Assembly: GCF_001429765.1 (NCBI RefSeq)
Contig: NZ_LMJB01000009.1
Location: 186,001 to 250,000 of the forward strand
DNA from: Flavobacterium sp. Root901
Lineage (GTDB): Bacteria; Bacteroidota; Bacteroidia; Flavobacteriales; Flavobacteriaceae
Length of the DNA stretch: 64,000 bases
Reading direction: 5' to 3'
Both the position numbers and the translations under genes were made by a program. Positions 6,976 through 16,332 of the stretch are shown piece after piece. A model generated the notes under the pieces. That model saw nothing but the letters and a program-made list of their open reading frames with translations. It did not search any database and was not told the DNA's origin. How positions within the stretch are numbered: the stretch's first letter is position 1; every line of letters starts with the position of its first letter.

Positions 6976-9144
6976 TTACTTCTCCATGACAATATAAACA
7001 GGATATGATTCATGATTTGGCAAAGCAAATTCTTCATCATAAGGCTGTGTACCATCACCATTATTATATAATGCGACACGTTTTACGCCATCTGTTGTAC
7101 TTCCGCCAGTACCGTTGATAACATTTTGGATATTCCCCGAACCTGCAAAACGAGTTATACACATTTTTTCGAGTTTTACATTTGGGCTGTTTGGTATTTC
7201 AAATCCGTTTTTCTTATTTACTTTTCCATCAGTTCCGGTAAAAACGGCATAAGAACCCAGTCCAATTGTATGATGATCTTTTACCATATTAGCGACTTTA
7301 AATGCTGCATAACCGTCTACTCTGCCTGACTGACTGCTCCAAGCTGCCTGATTTGGCGCATCATACGGCGGCTCGTTTTGAAAGAAATAAGTTCTGCCGC
7401 GTTCTCCAAGCCACAATACTTCATATTCCTGAAAATGCTCTACAAATAAGGCATAAAGTGTAACATCATTACCCGTAACTATAAGTCCGTTTTTACATCT
7501 GTCTCTTACCCAGCGTGCGTCTCCGCCTTTTTGAGAACCATGATCGGCACGCCACAACCAAAAATGATCACCAATCACGTTATTGCTGTTTATCTGCATA
7601 GCAGCCTGTATCTGAATATTTTTTGACTGAACACCTCCAACCCTGCAAGTAATATCCGATAACAAGATAGGATCTGCAGCATGATCTGCCTTTGCGCCTT
7701 CATTACCAATTCTAATTTGGTAAGTGGTACTATTAAAGGAATCCATAAGAAGTCCGGCAATAATGATTCCGTCTTTATCATCAGCATAAATACATCCCCA
7801 GGTATTTTTTTCAGCAGGTTCTAATGTTACCGAAGCAATGCCTGCTCCCAGAAGTATTGCATCTTTTCTGTTTACCTGTATAGGTGCATTCAATGTATAA
7901 TGTCCCGGAGTAAAAAATATATTTTTTCCGGCTTTTAATGCATTATTAATTTCTACATTAGTATCACCTTCTTTGGCAACATACCATTGAGTAAGCAAAT
8001 CCTGAACTTTACCTTTTCCCATATCTGTTGATGACCATGAAACTCCTACTCTGTCTTTTTGCCATGCCGGAACAAATACTTTGTATTCACCATCGCTGTC
8101 TATAAAAAGAAAAGGTTTTTCTCTAATAATAGGTGTAGTAGGAATTGGGGCATTTATATCGTTTGCCTGCGGCGGATTAACACATCCCTGCCAAACCATA
8201 TTATAAGAACCGCCCATTGCTCCTGAACCTAAAGGAAAAACGGCATTTCTGGTATACCATTGCTGTTGTCCGCCCCAATTTGGTCTGGAAGAGGTATAAT
8301 TTGCATCGGCAATAAAACCTCCGCTTCCCCAAAAGTTAGTATTTCCAACATCTGAAATATATTTAGAAGTACTTTCAATTAAAATTCTTCTTGCACTGGT
8401 TGATTGAGAAACCGTCCATGCAAAATCCCGCATCACTTCTACATTTTCCACAGAACGCCAAAAAGTACAGGTCGCATTTGCTCCTCCCGAAAGATGAGGC
8501 CTGGTGAATATTGAACCTAATTTAACATCTGAAGGAACTTTGCCCAAACCTCCAATATGAGAGTAAAATCCTAATTCTATCGAATTGGCCTCTGGAGATG
8601 AAGCAGAACCTGACCCGCCCGAATCGTAAGTCTGCCCCTTAATATTGGCTTTTAAATAATAAGCCTGACGCTTCGTGGTCCACTCGCCATTGGAACCGCC
8701 TAAGCCAATTGCTCCAAATTGCGAATTAATATCATTCTTAGCCGTTTCTGCCTTTTCATATTTTCTATCATAGAAGTACATATTGTGTCCAAAAATCTGT
8801 TTTTCTAATGATAGTACTATTGTTACAGAGTTACGTGTAATTTTATAATAGTTCTCATATTTATTTTTATTTGGTTTACTGTCTGTAAATACTAATTTAG
8901 AAGTAGAACCAACAGCAGCAAAGTCTAAAGCTAGCCGGCTGCCGCCTCTGGTAATTACATAGTTTCCGGAAGAACCAAATTCCGGCCATGATAATGTCAT
9001 GCTGTGTTTGTTTTTGTTGTAAACAACCTTGCCTTCTGTCTTATTCTCCTGAATTTTTTCATCGGGTGCCTGAGGTGCCGCAAAGCTGCAAAGTATAAGC
9101 ATGACCGAAAATGCAGTACATGCTGAAATTAACTTTTTAATCAT
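6976..9144 (-). CDS. Secreted right-handed beta-helix protein, function unknown
   Basis: A 722-residue exported protein. It has a signal peptide over about residues 1-25, an FnIII-like beta domain over 35-110 (SMTLSWPEFGSSGNYVITRG), then a long region with pectate-lyase-like beta-helix features: FFTPGHYTLNAPIQV, RKDAILLGAG, NNVIGDHFWLWRADHG, NGLIVTGNDVTLYALFVEHF. From memory it resembles large secreted proteins of actinomycetes that carry misleading database names (coagulation factor 5/8 type, adenylyl cyclase). I see no cyclase fold here. Such beta-helix proteins usually act on or bind polysaccharide. It stands alone, divergent from an rlpA-like gene. Enzyme activity is inference only. Confidence 0.6.
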   Translation of the reverse strand: MIKKLISACTAFSVMLILCSFAAPQAPDEKIQENKTEGKVVYNKNKHSMTLSWPEFGSSGNYVITRGGSRLALDFAAVGSTSKLVFTDSKPNKNKYENYYKITRNSVTIVLSLEKQIFGHNMYFYDRKYEKAETAKNDINSQFGAIGLGGSNGEWTTKRQAYYLKANIKGQTYDSGGSGSASSPEANSIELGFYSHIGGLGKVPSDVKLGSIFTRPHLSGGANATCTFWRSVENVEVMRDFAWTVSQSTSARRILIESTSKYISDVGNTNFWGSGGFIADANYTSSRPNWGGQQQWYTRNAVFPLGSGAMGGSYNMVWQGCVNPPQANDINAPIPTTPIIREKPFLFIDSDGEYKVFVPAWQKDRVGVSWSSTDMGKGKVQDLLTQWYVAKEGDTNVEINNALKAGKNIFFTPGHYTLNAPIQVNRKDAILLGAGIASVTLEPAEKNTWGCIYADDKDGIIIAGLLMDSFNSTTYQIRIGNEGAKADHAADPILLSDITCRVGGVQSKNIQIQAAMQINSNNVIGDHFWLWRADHGSQKGGDARWVRDRCKNGLIVTGNDVTLYALFVEHFQEYEVLWLGERGRTYFFQNEPPYDAPNQAAWSSQSGRVDGYAAFKVANMVKDHHTIGLGSYAVFTGTDGKVNKKNGFEIPNSPNVKLEKMCITRFAGSGNIQNVINGTGGSTTDGVKRVALYNNGDGTQPYDEEFALPNHESYPVYIVMEK

Positions 9145-9170
9145 AAAATAATCTTTTTGGTTTGATAATA

Positions 9171-9247
9171 GTATAGTTTTTCAGGGATTCGAAAATAGCA
9201 ATAAACTTTAACCTGTTTGTTTTCAATTTTCTTATCAAAAACTATAC
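9171..9247. promoter_or_regulatory. Inverted repeat in the divergent spacer before the beta-helix gene
   Basis: GTATAGTTTTT (9171-9181) and AAAAACTATAC (9237-9247) are perfect 11-nt inverted repeats separated by 55 nt, in the 202-bp spacer between divergent genes. They bracket the expected promoter region of the leftward gene (a weak TATTTTCG -7 lies between them). They could be a split operator or a leader stem. Confidence 0.35.
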
Positions 9248-9346
9248 AAAGACCCTAAATCTGTCTTTTAATGATATAAATAAACCTTATACAATAAATT
9301 TATTTTTTTTCAATGGAGTTTTTTTGCCGTTCAACAGAATAAAAAA

Positions 9347-9754
9347 ATGAAAACGACATTCTTATCTATTGCTTTAGCTGTTTCCATAGCGGTTGCTGCA
9401 CAAAATAAACAATCTTCCCCAAACGTCGATATTACAAAGGAAGAATATACTTTATACATGAAAAATGCTCACGCCTCTTATTATCATGATAAATTTAATG
9501 GAAGAAAAACAGCCAGTGGAGCAAAATTTAATAACAGTGCTATGACTGCGGCCCATAAAAAATTTCCGTTTGGCACCATGCTGAAAGTTACAAACGAAAT
9601 AAACAATAAATTTGTTATAGTAAAAATTACAGACAGAGGGCCTTTTATTAAAGGAAGAGAAATTGATTTAACAAAAAAAGCATTTATGAAAATTGCTTCT
9701 AACAAAAAAAGCGGTTTAGTGTATGTAACAATCGAAATTTTAAAAATCAAGTAA
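9347..9754 (+). CDS. RlpA-like double-psi beta-barrel protein
   Basis: A 135-residue exported protein with a signal peptide cut near VAAQ (residue 19). The rest is an RlpA/DPBB domain: HASYYHDKFNGRKTASGAKF, then AAHKKFPFGTMLKVTN and VKITDRGPFIKGREIDLT, which carries the Asp conserved in RlpA-type lytic transglycosylases and expansins. There is no SPOR domain and no lipobox, so it is a minimal form. It probably binds or cleaves peptidoglycan. It is a single gene upstream of the parAB operon, separated by 218 bp. Confidence 0.85.
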   Translation: MKTTFLSIALAVSIAVAAQNKQSSPNVDITKEEYTLYMKNAHASYYHDKFNGRKTASGAKFNNSAMTAAHKKFPFGTMLKVTNEINNKFVIVKITDRGPFIKGREIDLTKKAFMKIASNKKSGLVYVTIEILKIK

Positions 9755-9972
9755 ACCGTTTCTTCAAAGCCAAACCAGATTTACACCTCTTTTAAAGCAT
9801 AAACAAAGCCAAATAATCAAAATTTAAACCGGCAATTTTATTCACAACTAAAATTATTTTGTGCCGAAGACCCATCAAACACCGATTAAATGAAGTTTCA
9901 TAAATGTTAACAAAATAGATTTTCAAAAACCATAAATAATTGTATTTTTACGGTTCAAAATTCAGAAAATAA

Positions 9973-10740
9973 ATGGGCAAAATCATTGCGATTGCTAATC
10001 AAAAAGGAGGCGTTGGAAAAACTACAACATCTGTAAATCTTGCAGCCTCATTAGGTGTTTTAGAGAAAAAAGTATTATTAATCGATGCTGATCCTCAGGC
10101 AAATGCTACATCAGGTCTTGGGATTGACGTAGAATCTGTTGAAGTTGGTACATACCAAATACTTGAACACAGCCACACACCAAAAGAAACTGTTATTCAA
10201 TGTACAGCACCAAATGTTGACGTAATTCCTGCTCACATTGACCTTGTTGCCATCGAAATCGAATTGGTCGACAAAGAAAACAGAGAATACATGCTTAAAA
10301 CAGCATTAGAAAGTGTAAAAGACGAGTATGATTATATCATTATCGACTGCGCACCTTCATTAGGTTTATTAACTTTAAATGCTTTAACTGCTGCTGATTC
10401 TGTAGTTATTCCTATTCAATGTGAATATTTTGCGCTGGAAGGATTAGGAAAATTACTGAACACCATAAAAAGTATTCAAAAAATACATAACCCTGATCTT
10501 GACATCGAAGGATTATTACTTACAATGTATGATTCAAGGTTACGTTTATCAAATCAGGTTGTTGAAGAGGTTCAGAAACACTTTAATGATATGGTTTTTG
10601 ATACCGTTATACAGCGAAATGTAAAATTAAGCGAGGCACCAAGTTTTGGCGAAAGCATCATTAATTATGACGCTACAAGCAAAGGTGCAGTTAATTACAT
10701 TAATTTAGCTCAAGAAATTATAAAGAAAAACAGTAAATAG
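9973..10740 (+). CDS. parA: Chromosome partitioning ATPase ParA (Soj)
   Basis: A 255-residue ParA/MinD ATPase. The deviant Walker A KGGVGKTTT is at residues 11-19, with DADPQANAT (Walker A') at about 40-48 and IIIDCAPSLGLL (Walker B) near 122-133. It has the short N-terminus of chromosomal Soj proteins with no HTH, unlike plasmid ParA. ParA-ATP coats the nucleoid and pulls ParB-parS complexes apart during origin segregation. parB follows after 5 nt, then a DUF5683 gene, dapB and lepB, an order I recall as common in Flavobacteria. Confidence 0.97.
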   Translation: MGKIIAIANQKGGVGKTTTSVNLAASLGVLEKKVLLIDADPQANATSGLGIDVESVEVGTYQILEHSHTPKETVIQCTAPNVDVIPAHIDLVAIEIELVDKENREYMLKTALESVKDEYDYIIIDCAPSLGLLTLNALTAADSVVIPIQCEYFALEGLGKLLNTIKSIQKIHNPDLDIEGLLLTMYDSRLRLSNQVVEEVQKHFNDMVFDTVIQRNVKLSEAPSFGESIINYDATSKGAVNYINLAQEIIKKNSK

Positions 10741-10745
10741 TTTTT

Positions 10746-11648
10746 ATGACAAAAGCAATTAAAAAACAAGCCTTAGGAAGAGGATTATCAGCGTTATTAA
10801 AAGATCCGGAAAACGACATTACATCAGTAGAAGACAAAAATGCTGATAAGGTTGTTGGAAATATTATTGAGCTTGAAATAAGTGCTATCGAAATAAATCC
10901 GTTTCAGCCCAGAAGCAATTTTAATGAAGAATCATTACGCGAACTAGCGACTTCTATTAAAGAACTTGGTGTAATTCAACCTATTACTGTTCGAAAATTA
11001 GATTTTAACAAATACCAGTTAATTTCCGGAGAGCGTCGTTTACGTGCTTCGACTTTAGTTGGACTAACTCATGTTCCGGCTTATATTCGTATTGCCAATG
11101 ACAATGAGTCTCTGGTTATGGCTTTGGTTGAAAACATTCAGCGCCATGACTTAGACCCAATTGAGATTGCTCTTTCGTACCAGCGTTTAATTGACGAAAT
11201 TCAATTAACACAAGAACAAATGAGCGAGCGCGTTGGAAAAAAACGTTCTACAATTGCGAATTATTTACGTCTTTTAAAACTAGATCCGATTATTCAAACT
11301 GGTATTCGTGATGGTTTTATTAGTATGGGTCACGGCCGCGCAATCATCAATATTGAAGATTTAGACGTTCAGACTGATATCTATCAAAAAATTGTGAGTC
11401 AGAACTTATCTGTTCGTGAAACTGAAACTTTAGTAAAAAACTACCATGAAAGCTTAAAACCAAAAGAAGAAGGAAAAGCTAAGCCTGATTCTTCATTTGT
11501 AGTGAGAGAAACACAAAAAAATTCTTTCAACGACTATTTTGGTGCGAAAGTTGATATTAAAGTGGCTGGCAATGGAAAAGGAAAAATTACAATTCCATTT
11601 AATTCTGAAGCCGACTTTAATAGAATTATAAAATTAATAAACGGATAG
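10746..11648 (+). CDS. parB: Chromosome partitioning protein ParB (Spo0J)
   Basis: A 300-residue ParB. It has a short N-terminal ParA-interaction segment (RGLSALL), a ParB/Srx nuclease-like CTP-binding fold (FQPR, then SGERRLRAS and MALVENIQRHDLDPIE), a HTH with KKRSTIANYLRLLKL near 178-192 and MGHGRAII, and a C-terminal dimerisation tail. ENIQRHDLDP is the signature box II. It loads on parS as a CTP-dependent clamp. Its TAG stop overlaps the GTG start of the next gene by one base. I found no perfect parS site in this window. Confidence 0.96.
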   Translation: MTKAIKKQALGRGLSALLKDPENDITSVEDKNADKVVGNIIELEISAIEINPFQPRSNFNEESLRELATSIKELGVIQPITVRKLDFNKYQLISGERRLRASTLVGLTHVPAYIRIANDNESLVMALVENIQRHDLDPIEIALSYQRLIDEIQLTQEQMSERVGKKRSTIANYLRLLKLDPIIQTGIRDGFISMGHGRAIINIEDLDVQTDIYQKIVSQNLSVRETETLVKNYHESLKPKEEGKAKPDSSFVVRETQKNSFNDYFGAKVDIKVAGNGKGKITIPFNSEADFNRIIKLING

Positions 11649-12208
11649 TGAATAAAATTGTCCCCATAAGTATATTGTTCTTTCTTATAGGAACCGTTTC
11701 TCTTTTTGCCCAGGTAAAAAAAGACACGGTTTTAGTCGTTAAAGACACTTCTGCATTACAGGAAATAGACCCGCTTACTCCGGCAAAAGCAGCCTTTTAT
11801 TCGGCTATTTTACCCGGTCTTGGTCAGGCATACAATAAAAAATACTGGAAAATTCCGCTTGTTTACGGAGCAATAGGTACGAGCTTATATTTTTATATTG
11901 ACAACAATAAAAAATATCACGATTATCGTGACGCATACAAACGCAGGTTAGAAGGATACAATGATGATAAATATGAATATCTGGATGACAGCAGACTTAT
12001 TGCCGGCCAGAAATTTTATCAGCGAAACCGTGATCTTTCTGCTTTATTTGTTGTCGGATTTTACGTTTTGAACATTATAGACGCCAATGTTGATGCCGCT
12101 TTGATTCAATTTAATGTAAATGAAAGATTATCACTTCGTCCGGAAATTTATCCCGCCGATGTAACATTTAAACCTAACGTTGGTCTAACTTTTAATTATC
12201 GTTTTTAA
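11648..12208 (+). CDS. DUF5683 membrane protein
   Basis: A 186-residue exported protein with a signal peptide (cut near FAQ, residue 22) and the DUF5683 signature PAKAAFYSAILPGLGQAYNKKYWKIPLVYG around residues 45-75. A second hydrophobic segment lies near 130-150. It starts with GTG, sharing one base with the parB stop, which indicates translational coupling. The family follows parB in many Bacteroidota. The role is unknown; an outer-membrane or periplasmic location is likely from the signal peptide. Confidence 0.85.
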   Translation: MNKIVPISILFFLIGTVSLFAQVKKDTVLVVKDTSALQEIDPLTPAKAAFYSAILPGLGQAYNKKYWKIPLVYGAIGTSLYFYIDNNKKYHDYRDAYKRRLEGYNDDKYEYLDDSRLIAGQKFYQRNRDLSALFVVGFYVLNIIDANVDAALIQFNVNERLSLRPEIYPADVTFKPNVGLTFNYRF

Positions 12209-12247
12209 ATAGCCTCTGTCTATTTAAAATTTACAAATACACAAAAA

Positions 12248-12949
12248 ATGAAAATTGCGCTTTTAGGATACGGAAAAATGGGTAAAGTAATTGAAAGAAT
12301 TGCTTTAGAAAGAGGTCACGAAATTGTCTTAAAAAAAGACGAGTTTAATACATACGACGGACTTTCTACGGCAGATGTCGCCATCGATTTCAGTGTACCA
12401 ACAGCTGCCGTTAATAACATTTCAGCTTCTTTTAACGCTAATGTTCCTGTAGTTTCCGGAACAACAGGATGGCTTGAACATTATGATGAAATGATCGCAC
12501 TTTGCAAGGAGAAAAACGGCGGTTTTATTTCCAGCTCCAATTTCAGTCTGGGCGTAAATATCTTCTTTGGATTAAATGAATATTTAGCGAAAATCATGAA
12601 TCAATTCGATTCTTATAAAGTTTCGATGGAAGAAATTCATCATATCCATAAACTGGATGCACCAAGCGGCACTGCCATTTCTTTAGCACAAGGCGTAATT
12701 CAAAACAGCAATTATTCTAACTGGACTTTAGACGAAGCAAAAAGCAACGAGATTCGTATTGAAGCGAAAAGAATTGGAGAAGTTCCGGGAACACATACCG
12801 TAAATTACGATTCTCCTATCGACAGCATCGAAATAAAACATACTGCTCACAATCGTGAAGGTTTTGCCCTGGGCGCAGTAATTGCAGCAGAATGGCTTGC
12901 AGGAAAACAGGGTGTTTTCACAATGAAAGATGTATTAAACTTAAATTAA
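12248..12949 (+). CDS. dapB: 4-hydroxy-tetrahydrodipicolinate reductase
   Basis: A 233-residue cytoplasmic enzyme of the diaminopimelate/lysine pathway, reducing 4-hydroxy-tetrahydrodipicolinate with NAD(P)H. The dinucleotide motif GYGKMGK is at residues 7-13, SGTTGW is in the middle, and the catalytic and substrate motif EEIHHIHKLDAPSGTA is near 132-147. It is slightly shorter than the E. coli enzyme (273), as is usual in Bacteroidota. It is co-directional with parAB and lepB and supplies meso-DAP for peptidoglycan. Confidence 0.96.
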   Translation: MKIALLGYGKMGKVIERIALERGHEIVLKKDEFNTYDGLSTADVAIDFSVPTAAVNNISASFNANVPVVSGTTGWLEHYDEMIALCKEKNGGFISSSNFSLGVNIFFGLNEYLAKIMNQFDSYKVSMEEIHHIHKLDAPSGTAISLAQGVIQNSNYSNWTLDEAKSNEIRIEAKRIGEVPGTHTVNYDSPIDSIEIKHTAHNREGFALGAVIAAEWLAGKQGVFTMKDVLNLN

Positions 12950-12958
12950 AAACATTTG

Positions 12959-12983
12959 GATTTTAAGGTTAAACCTTAAAATC
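12959..12983. repeat. Small palindrome in the dapB-lepB spacer
   Basis: GATTTTAAGG (12959-12968) and CCTTAAAATC (12974-12983) form a perfect 10-bp stem with a TTAAA loop. No T-tract follows, so it is not a standard terminator. Confidence 0.5.
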
Positions 12984-13005
12984 GAAAAACATAAATTAAA
13001 AAATC

Positions 13006-14559
13006 ATGACACTATATCTTTGGTTCGTATTTTTCTTAGCAGTGCAGGTTATTCACTTCTTAGGAACTTGGAAATTGTATCAGGCAGCAGGGAGAAAAAG
13101 CTGGGAAGCAGCAGTACCGGTTTACAATTCGATTGTTTTAATGAAAATTATTGGCCGTCCAGCATGGTGGACTTTATTACTTTTCATTCCAATTATTAAC
13201 CTGATCATGTTTCCGGTTGTTTGGGTAGAAACACTGAGAACCTTTGGTAAAAAATCAACTTTAGATACTATTTTGGGGATTTTTACTCTTGGCTTTTATA
13301 TCTATTATGTAAACTATACGCAAAAATTAGAATATCATGCTGACAGAAAACTAACTACTGAAAACAAAACAGCAGATACAGTAAGTTCACTTCTTTTTGC
13401 TATTATAGTAGCTACTTTAGTGCATACTTATGTAATTCAGCCTTATACAATCCCAACTTCTTCATTAGAAAAATCTTTATTGATTGGAGATTTCTTATTT
13501 GTAAGCAAAGTAAATTACGGACCAAGAGTTCCAATGACAACTGTTGCTTTACCAATGGTTCATGATTCTATTCCTTTAACAAAAAGAAAATCATATTTAA
13601 GCTGGCCGCAATTGCCTTATTTCAGACTTCCTGCTTTTGAAAATATAAAGAGAAATGACATTGTAGTATTCAACTGGCCTGTTGATACGGTTCATTATTT
13701 TTATGAACCAAAAGGAAGACCAGGTGTAATAAAACCAATCGACAAGAAATCCAATTACGTAAAAAGATGTGTTGGTATTCCTGGTGACAGTTTATCTATT
13801 AAAGATGGTTTTGTTTTTATCAACGGAAAAAAACTAATTTTACCAGAAAGAGCAAAACCACAATATTCATATTCTGTAGCTTTAGACGGAAAAACTCCTG
13901 TAGATTTTGAATCTTTATTTAAAGAATTAGACATTACAGATCCTGCAGGTTTTAGAACAGAAAAAAGAGATACACTTTATTTCAGAGCTTTGACTGAAGC
14001 AAGCGCGGAGCGTTTAAAAAATACTCCCGGCATAACTGCTGTAATAAGAGAAATCGACAAAGGAAACGACAATGCAATTTTCCCTCATATTAACAAATGG
14101 AATCAGGATAACTTTGGTCCAATTTATATTCCTGAAGCTGGAAAAACAGTTGCTCTTACCAACGAATCTCTTCCATTTTACAAAGAAATCATAACAAACT
14201 ACGAAGGAAACACCTTAGAATTAAAAGGTTCTAAATTTATCATAAACGGTAAAGAAACGAACACTTATACTTTTAAACAAAATTACTACTGGATGATGGG
14301 AGACAACCGTCATAATTCTGAAGACAGTCGTTACTGGGGTTATGTTCCTGAAAATCATATCGTAGGAAAACCAGTTTTTATCTGGATGAGCTGGGATACA
14401 AACGGAAAGGGCATTAATAAAATTCGCTGGAGCAGAGTTTTCACTACTGTTGACGGAGAAGGACAGCCGCAATCTTATTTTAAATATTTCCTAATTATTC
14501 TTGCACTTTACTTTGTTGGAGAATTTTTTTGGAAAAAAAGAAAACAGAATAAAGCATAA
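13006..14559 (+). CDS. lepB: Signal peptidase I with N-terminal DUF5684-like membrane region
   Basis: A 517-residue inner-membrane protease that removes signal peptides. The first 110 residues form a DUF5684-like region with two or three membrane helices, a feature of Flavobacterial LepB. The catalytic region follows: IPTSSLEKSL (Ser153 nucleophile; the usual Met after it is Leu) and YVKRCVGIPGD (general-base Lys), then a long insertion, then MMGDNRHNSEDSRYWG (box E). A final C-terminal membrane helix ends in a basic tail. It is in the parA-dapB gene string. Confidence 0.95.
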   Translation: MTLYLWFVFFLAVQVIHFLGTWKLYQAAGRKSWEAAVPVYNSIVLMKIIGRPAWWTLLLFIPIINLIMFPVVWVETLRTFGKKSTLDTILGIFTLGFYIYYVNYTQKLEYHADRKLTTENKTADTVSSLLFAIIVATLVHTYVIQPYTIPTSSLEKSLLIGDFLFVSKVNYGPRVPMTTVALPMVHDSIPLTKRKSYLSWPQLPYFRLPAFENIKRNDIVVFNWPVDTVHYFYEPKGRPGVIKPIDKKSNYVKRCVGIPGDSLSIKDGFVFINGKKLILPERAKPQYSYSVALDGKTPVDFESLFKELDITDPAGFRTEKRDTLYFRALTEASAERLKNTPGITAVIREIDKGNDNAIFPHINKWNQDNFGPIYIPEAGKTVALTNESLPFYKEIITNYEGNTLELKGSKFIINGKETNTYTFKQNYYWMMGDNRHNSEDSRYWGYVPENHIVGKPVFIWMSWDTNGKGINKIRWSRVFTTVDGEGQPQSYFKYFLIILALYFVGEFFWKKRKQNKA

Positions 14560-14585
14560 AAAAGACGTTTATTCGTTGATCCGGC

Positions 14586-14640
14586 AAATCGTTTAATCGT
14601 TTCTTAAAAAGTACGGTTAAACGATTTACCGATTAAACAA
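14586..14640. repeat. GTTTAATCG-type inverted repeat in the lepB-wbqC spacer
   Basis: AAATCGTTTAA (14586-14596) and TTAAACGATTT (14617-14627) are perfect inverted repeats, followed by a further GATTAAAC. The same words occur in the lipA-gap spacer at 33839-33907. Confidence 0.6.
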
Positions 14641-14652
14641 AAAATTATAATC

Positions 14653-15267
14653 ATGAATTCGTTATTACTTCCTACTTATTTTCCTTCTATCAGCCATTTT
14701 GCAGTTATGGCTCAATCTGAAAATATAATTTTTGAAATGGAAGATAATTTTCAAAAACAAACTAACAGAAACAGAACGTACATCTATAGTCCAAACGGAA
14801 TTCAGTTATTAAATATTCCAATAAAACACTCTAAAGCTGTTCATCAAAAGACAAAGGATGTTTTGATCGAGAATGAATTTGACTGGCAGAAACAACATTT
14901 TAAATCACTTGAAGCGGCGTATAGAAGTTCTCCGTTTTTTGAATATTTTGAAGATGATATTGTGTCTATTTTTGAAAAAAAGCATACTTTTCTAATGGAC
15001 TTAAATATGGAAGTCTTTGACACAGTTACCAAATGTCTTCGAATGAAAATTGAATTTGAAAAAACTACAGAATACTTTCACGAAGTAGAAAATATTTCTG
15101 ATTTCAGATATTTAGCAAACGGAAAAAAAGATCAAAACGCATTTGAAAAATATACTCAGGTTTTTGATGACAAACACGGATTCATCAATAATTTAAGTGT
15201 TTTGGATTTACTTTTTAATGAAGGGAAGTTTGCCGCAGATTATTTAAAAACTCAGAAAATAATCTAA
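14653..15267 (+). CDS. WbqC family protein
   Basis: A 204-residue cytoplasmic protein of the WbqC family. The start LLPTYFPSISHFAVMAQ and the early QTNRNRTYIYSPNGIQLLNIPI with DWQKQHFKSLEAAYRSSPFFEYF are diagnostic. WbqC proteins are predicted to take part in surface-polysaccharide or glycolipid assembly but the reaction is not established. It follows lepB after a spacer carrying a repeat and converges with the EEP-family gene, overlapping its 3' end by 4 nt. Confidence 0.85.
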   Translation: MNSLLLPTYFPSISHFAVMAQSENIIFEMEDNFQKQTNRNRTYIYSPNGIQLLNIPIKHSKAVHQKTKDVLIENEFDWQKQHFKSLEAAYRSSPFFEYFEDDIVSIFEKKHTFLMDLNMEVFDTVTKCLRMKIEFEKTTEYFHEVENISDFRYLANGKKDQNAFEKYTQVFDDKHGFINNLSVLDLLFNEGKFAADYLKTQKII

Positions 15268-16316
15268 AACTGATCTATTGAAAGTCTTGTCATTATGGGG
15301 TAATGATCAGAGTTTTCAAAATCAGAAAAACTTTCAAACTGCTTTACTTTCATTTTAGTATCTGTAAAAATATAATCGATTCGGGCTGGATAATACTTAA
15401 ACTTATAAGTCGCTCCAAAGCCTTCTCCCGCTTCTTCAAAAGCATCTTTGAGTTTACCCTTGATATTTCGGTAAACGTATGAAAACGGACTGTTATTCAT
15501 ATCTCCGCAAATAATAATCGGGTACTGGCATTTCCTGATATGCTCTTTAAAAATTTCAGCCTGTTCCTGCTGCTGCGTAAATCCTTTACTGATTCTGGCA
15601 TAAATTCGCTGTGATTTCTTCTGATTTACATTATCAATATCGTCTGAAATCTCACTGACATCCGGAGATATTTTAATAGACTGCAAGTGCATGTTATAAA
15701 CACGAATAACATCTTTTCCGCGTTTAATATCAGCATACACTACGTTATTATCAGATTTAGGAAAAACAATTTTTCCTTCGTCTATAATAGGAAATTTAGA
15801 AAAAATGGCCTGTCCTGTTTTTATCTGTTTTCCATCAATAAAAATATAGCGATGCGGGTATACTTTTAAATCAATATGCGCTGAGTTCGAATATTCCTGA
15901 ACACACAAAATATCGGGATCTTTTTCATCGATAAATGCTTTTATATTTTCCGGAATATCATCACGGTCCAGCCATTTAAAAACATTAAATAAACGAACGT
16001 TGTAACTCATTACAGAGAAATCCTTTTCATCTTTAATATATTCTTTGGCTGAGAATTTATAGAATTTGCTGATAAAAGTAATTCCGGTCAACAAAACTAA
16101 ACCAGACAAAATAAGGCGCTTTTTAAACTGAATTGCCCAATAAACAAAGAACAATCCGTTTGCAACAAAAAAAGCCGGCATAAACAGCGTAAGCACCGAT
16201 AAAAGCGGAAAACTTTTAGGTGCCAAAAAAGGTAAAATATAGACACTGAAAGTAAGCACAGTCAGCACTATATTCAAAAAGAACATTATCTTATTAAACC
16301 ACGAAAGGTTTTTCAT
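15264..16316 (-). CDS. Endonuclease/exonuclease/phosphatase family membrane protein
   Basis: A 350-residue protein with three hydrophobic helices in the first 85 residues and a DNase I-like (EEP) domain afterwards. The motifs are SYNVRLFN (metal-binding Asn), CVQEYSN (Glu), NMHLQS (catalytic His), GDMNNSPFSY and SDHYPIM (catalytic Asp-His). The membrane anchor suggests action on the periplasmic side, possibly on nucleic acid or a phosphoester lipid; the substrate is not deducible. It is the last gene of the leftward mutL-rhomboid-rhomboid-EEP string, 16 nt after the rhomboid gene. Confidence 0.88.
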   Translation of the reverse strand: MKNLSWFNKIMFFLNIVLTVLTFSVYILPFLAPKSFPLLSVLTLFMPAFFVANGLFFVYWAIQFKKRLILSGLVLLTGITFISKFYKFSAKEYIKDEKDFSVMSYNVRLFNVFKWLDRDDIPENIKAFIDEKDPDILCVQEYSNSAHIDLKVYPHRYIFIDGKQIKTGQAIFSKFPIIDEGKIVFPKSDNNVVYADIKRGKDVIRVYNMHLQSIKISPDVSEISDDIDNVNQKKSQRIYARISKGFTQQQEQAEIFKEHIRKCQYPIIICGDMNNSPFSYVYRNIKGKLKDAFEEAGEGFGATYKFKYYPARIDYIFTDTKMKVKQFESFSDFENSDHYPIMTRLSIDQF

Positions 16317-16332
16317 ATTTTTCTGCTAAGGA

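Noticed and set aside
6976..9144. Adenylyl cyclase reading for the large secreted protein
   Set aside because: No class III cyclase catalytic pattern is visible; the sequence is beta-helix-like with a signal peptide.
9830..9866. CGGCA/TGCCG pair upstream of parA
   Set aside because: Only 5-bp arms around a 27-nt AT-rich loop; not significant and not followed by a T-run.
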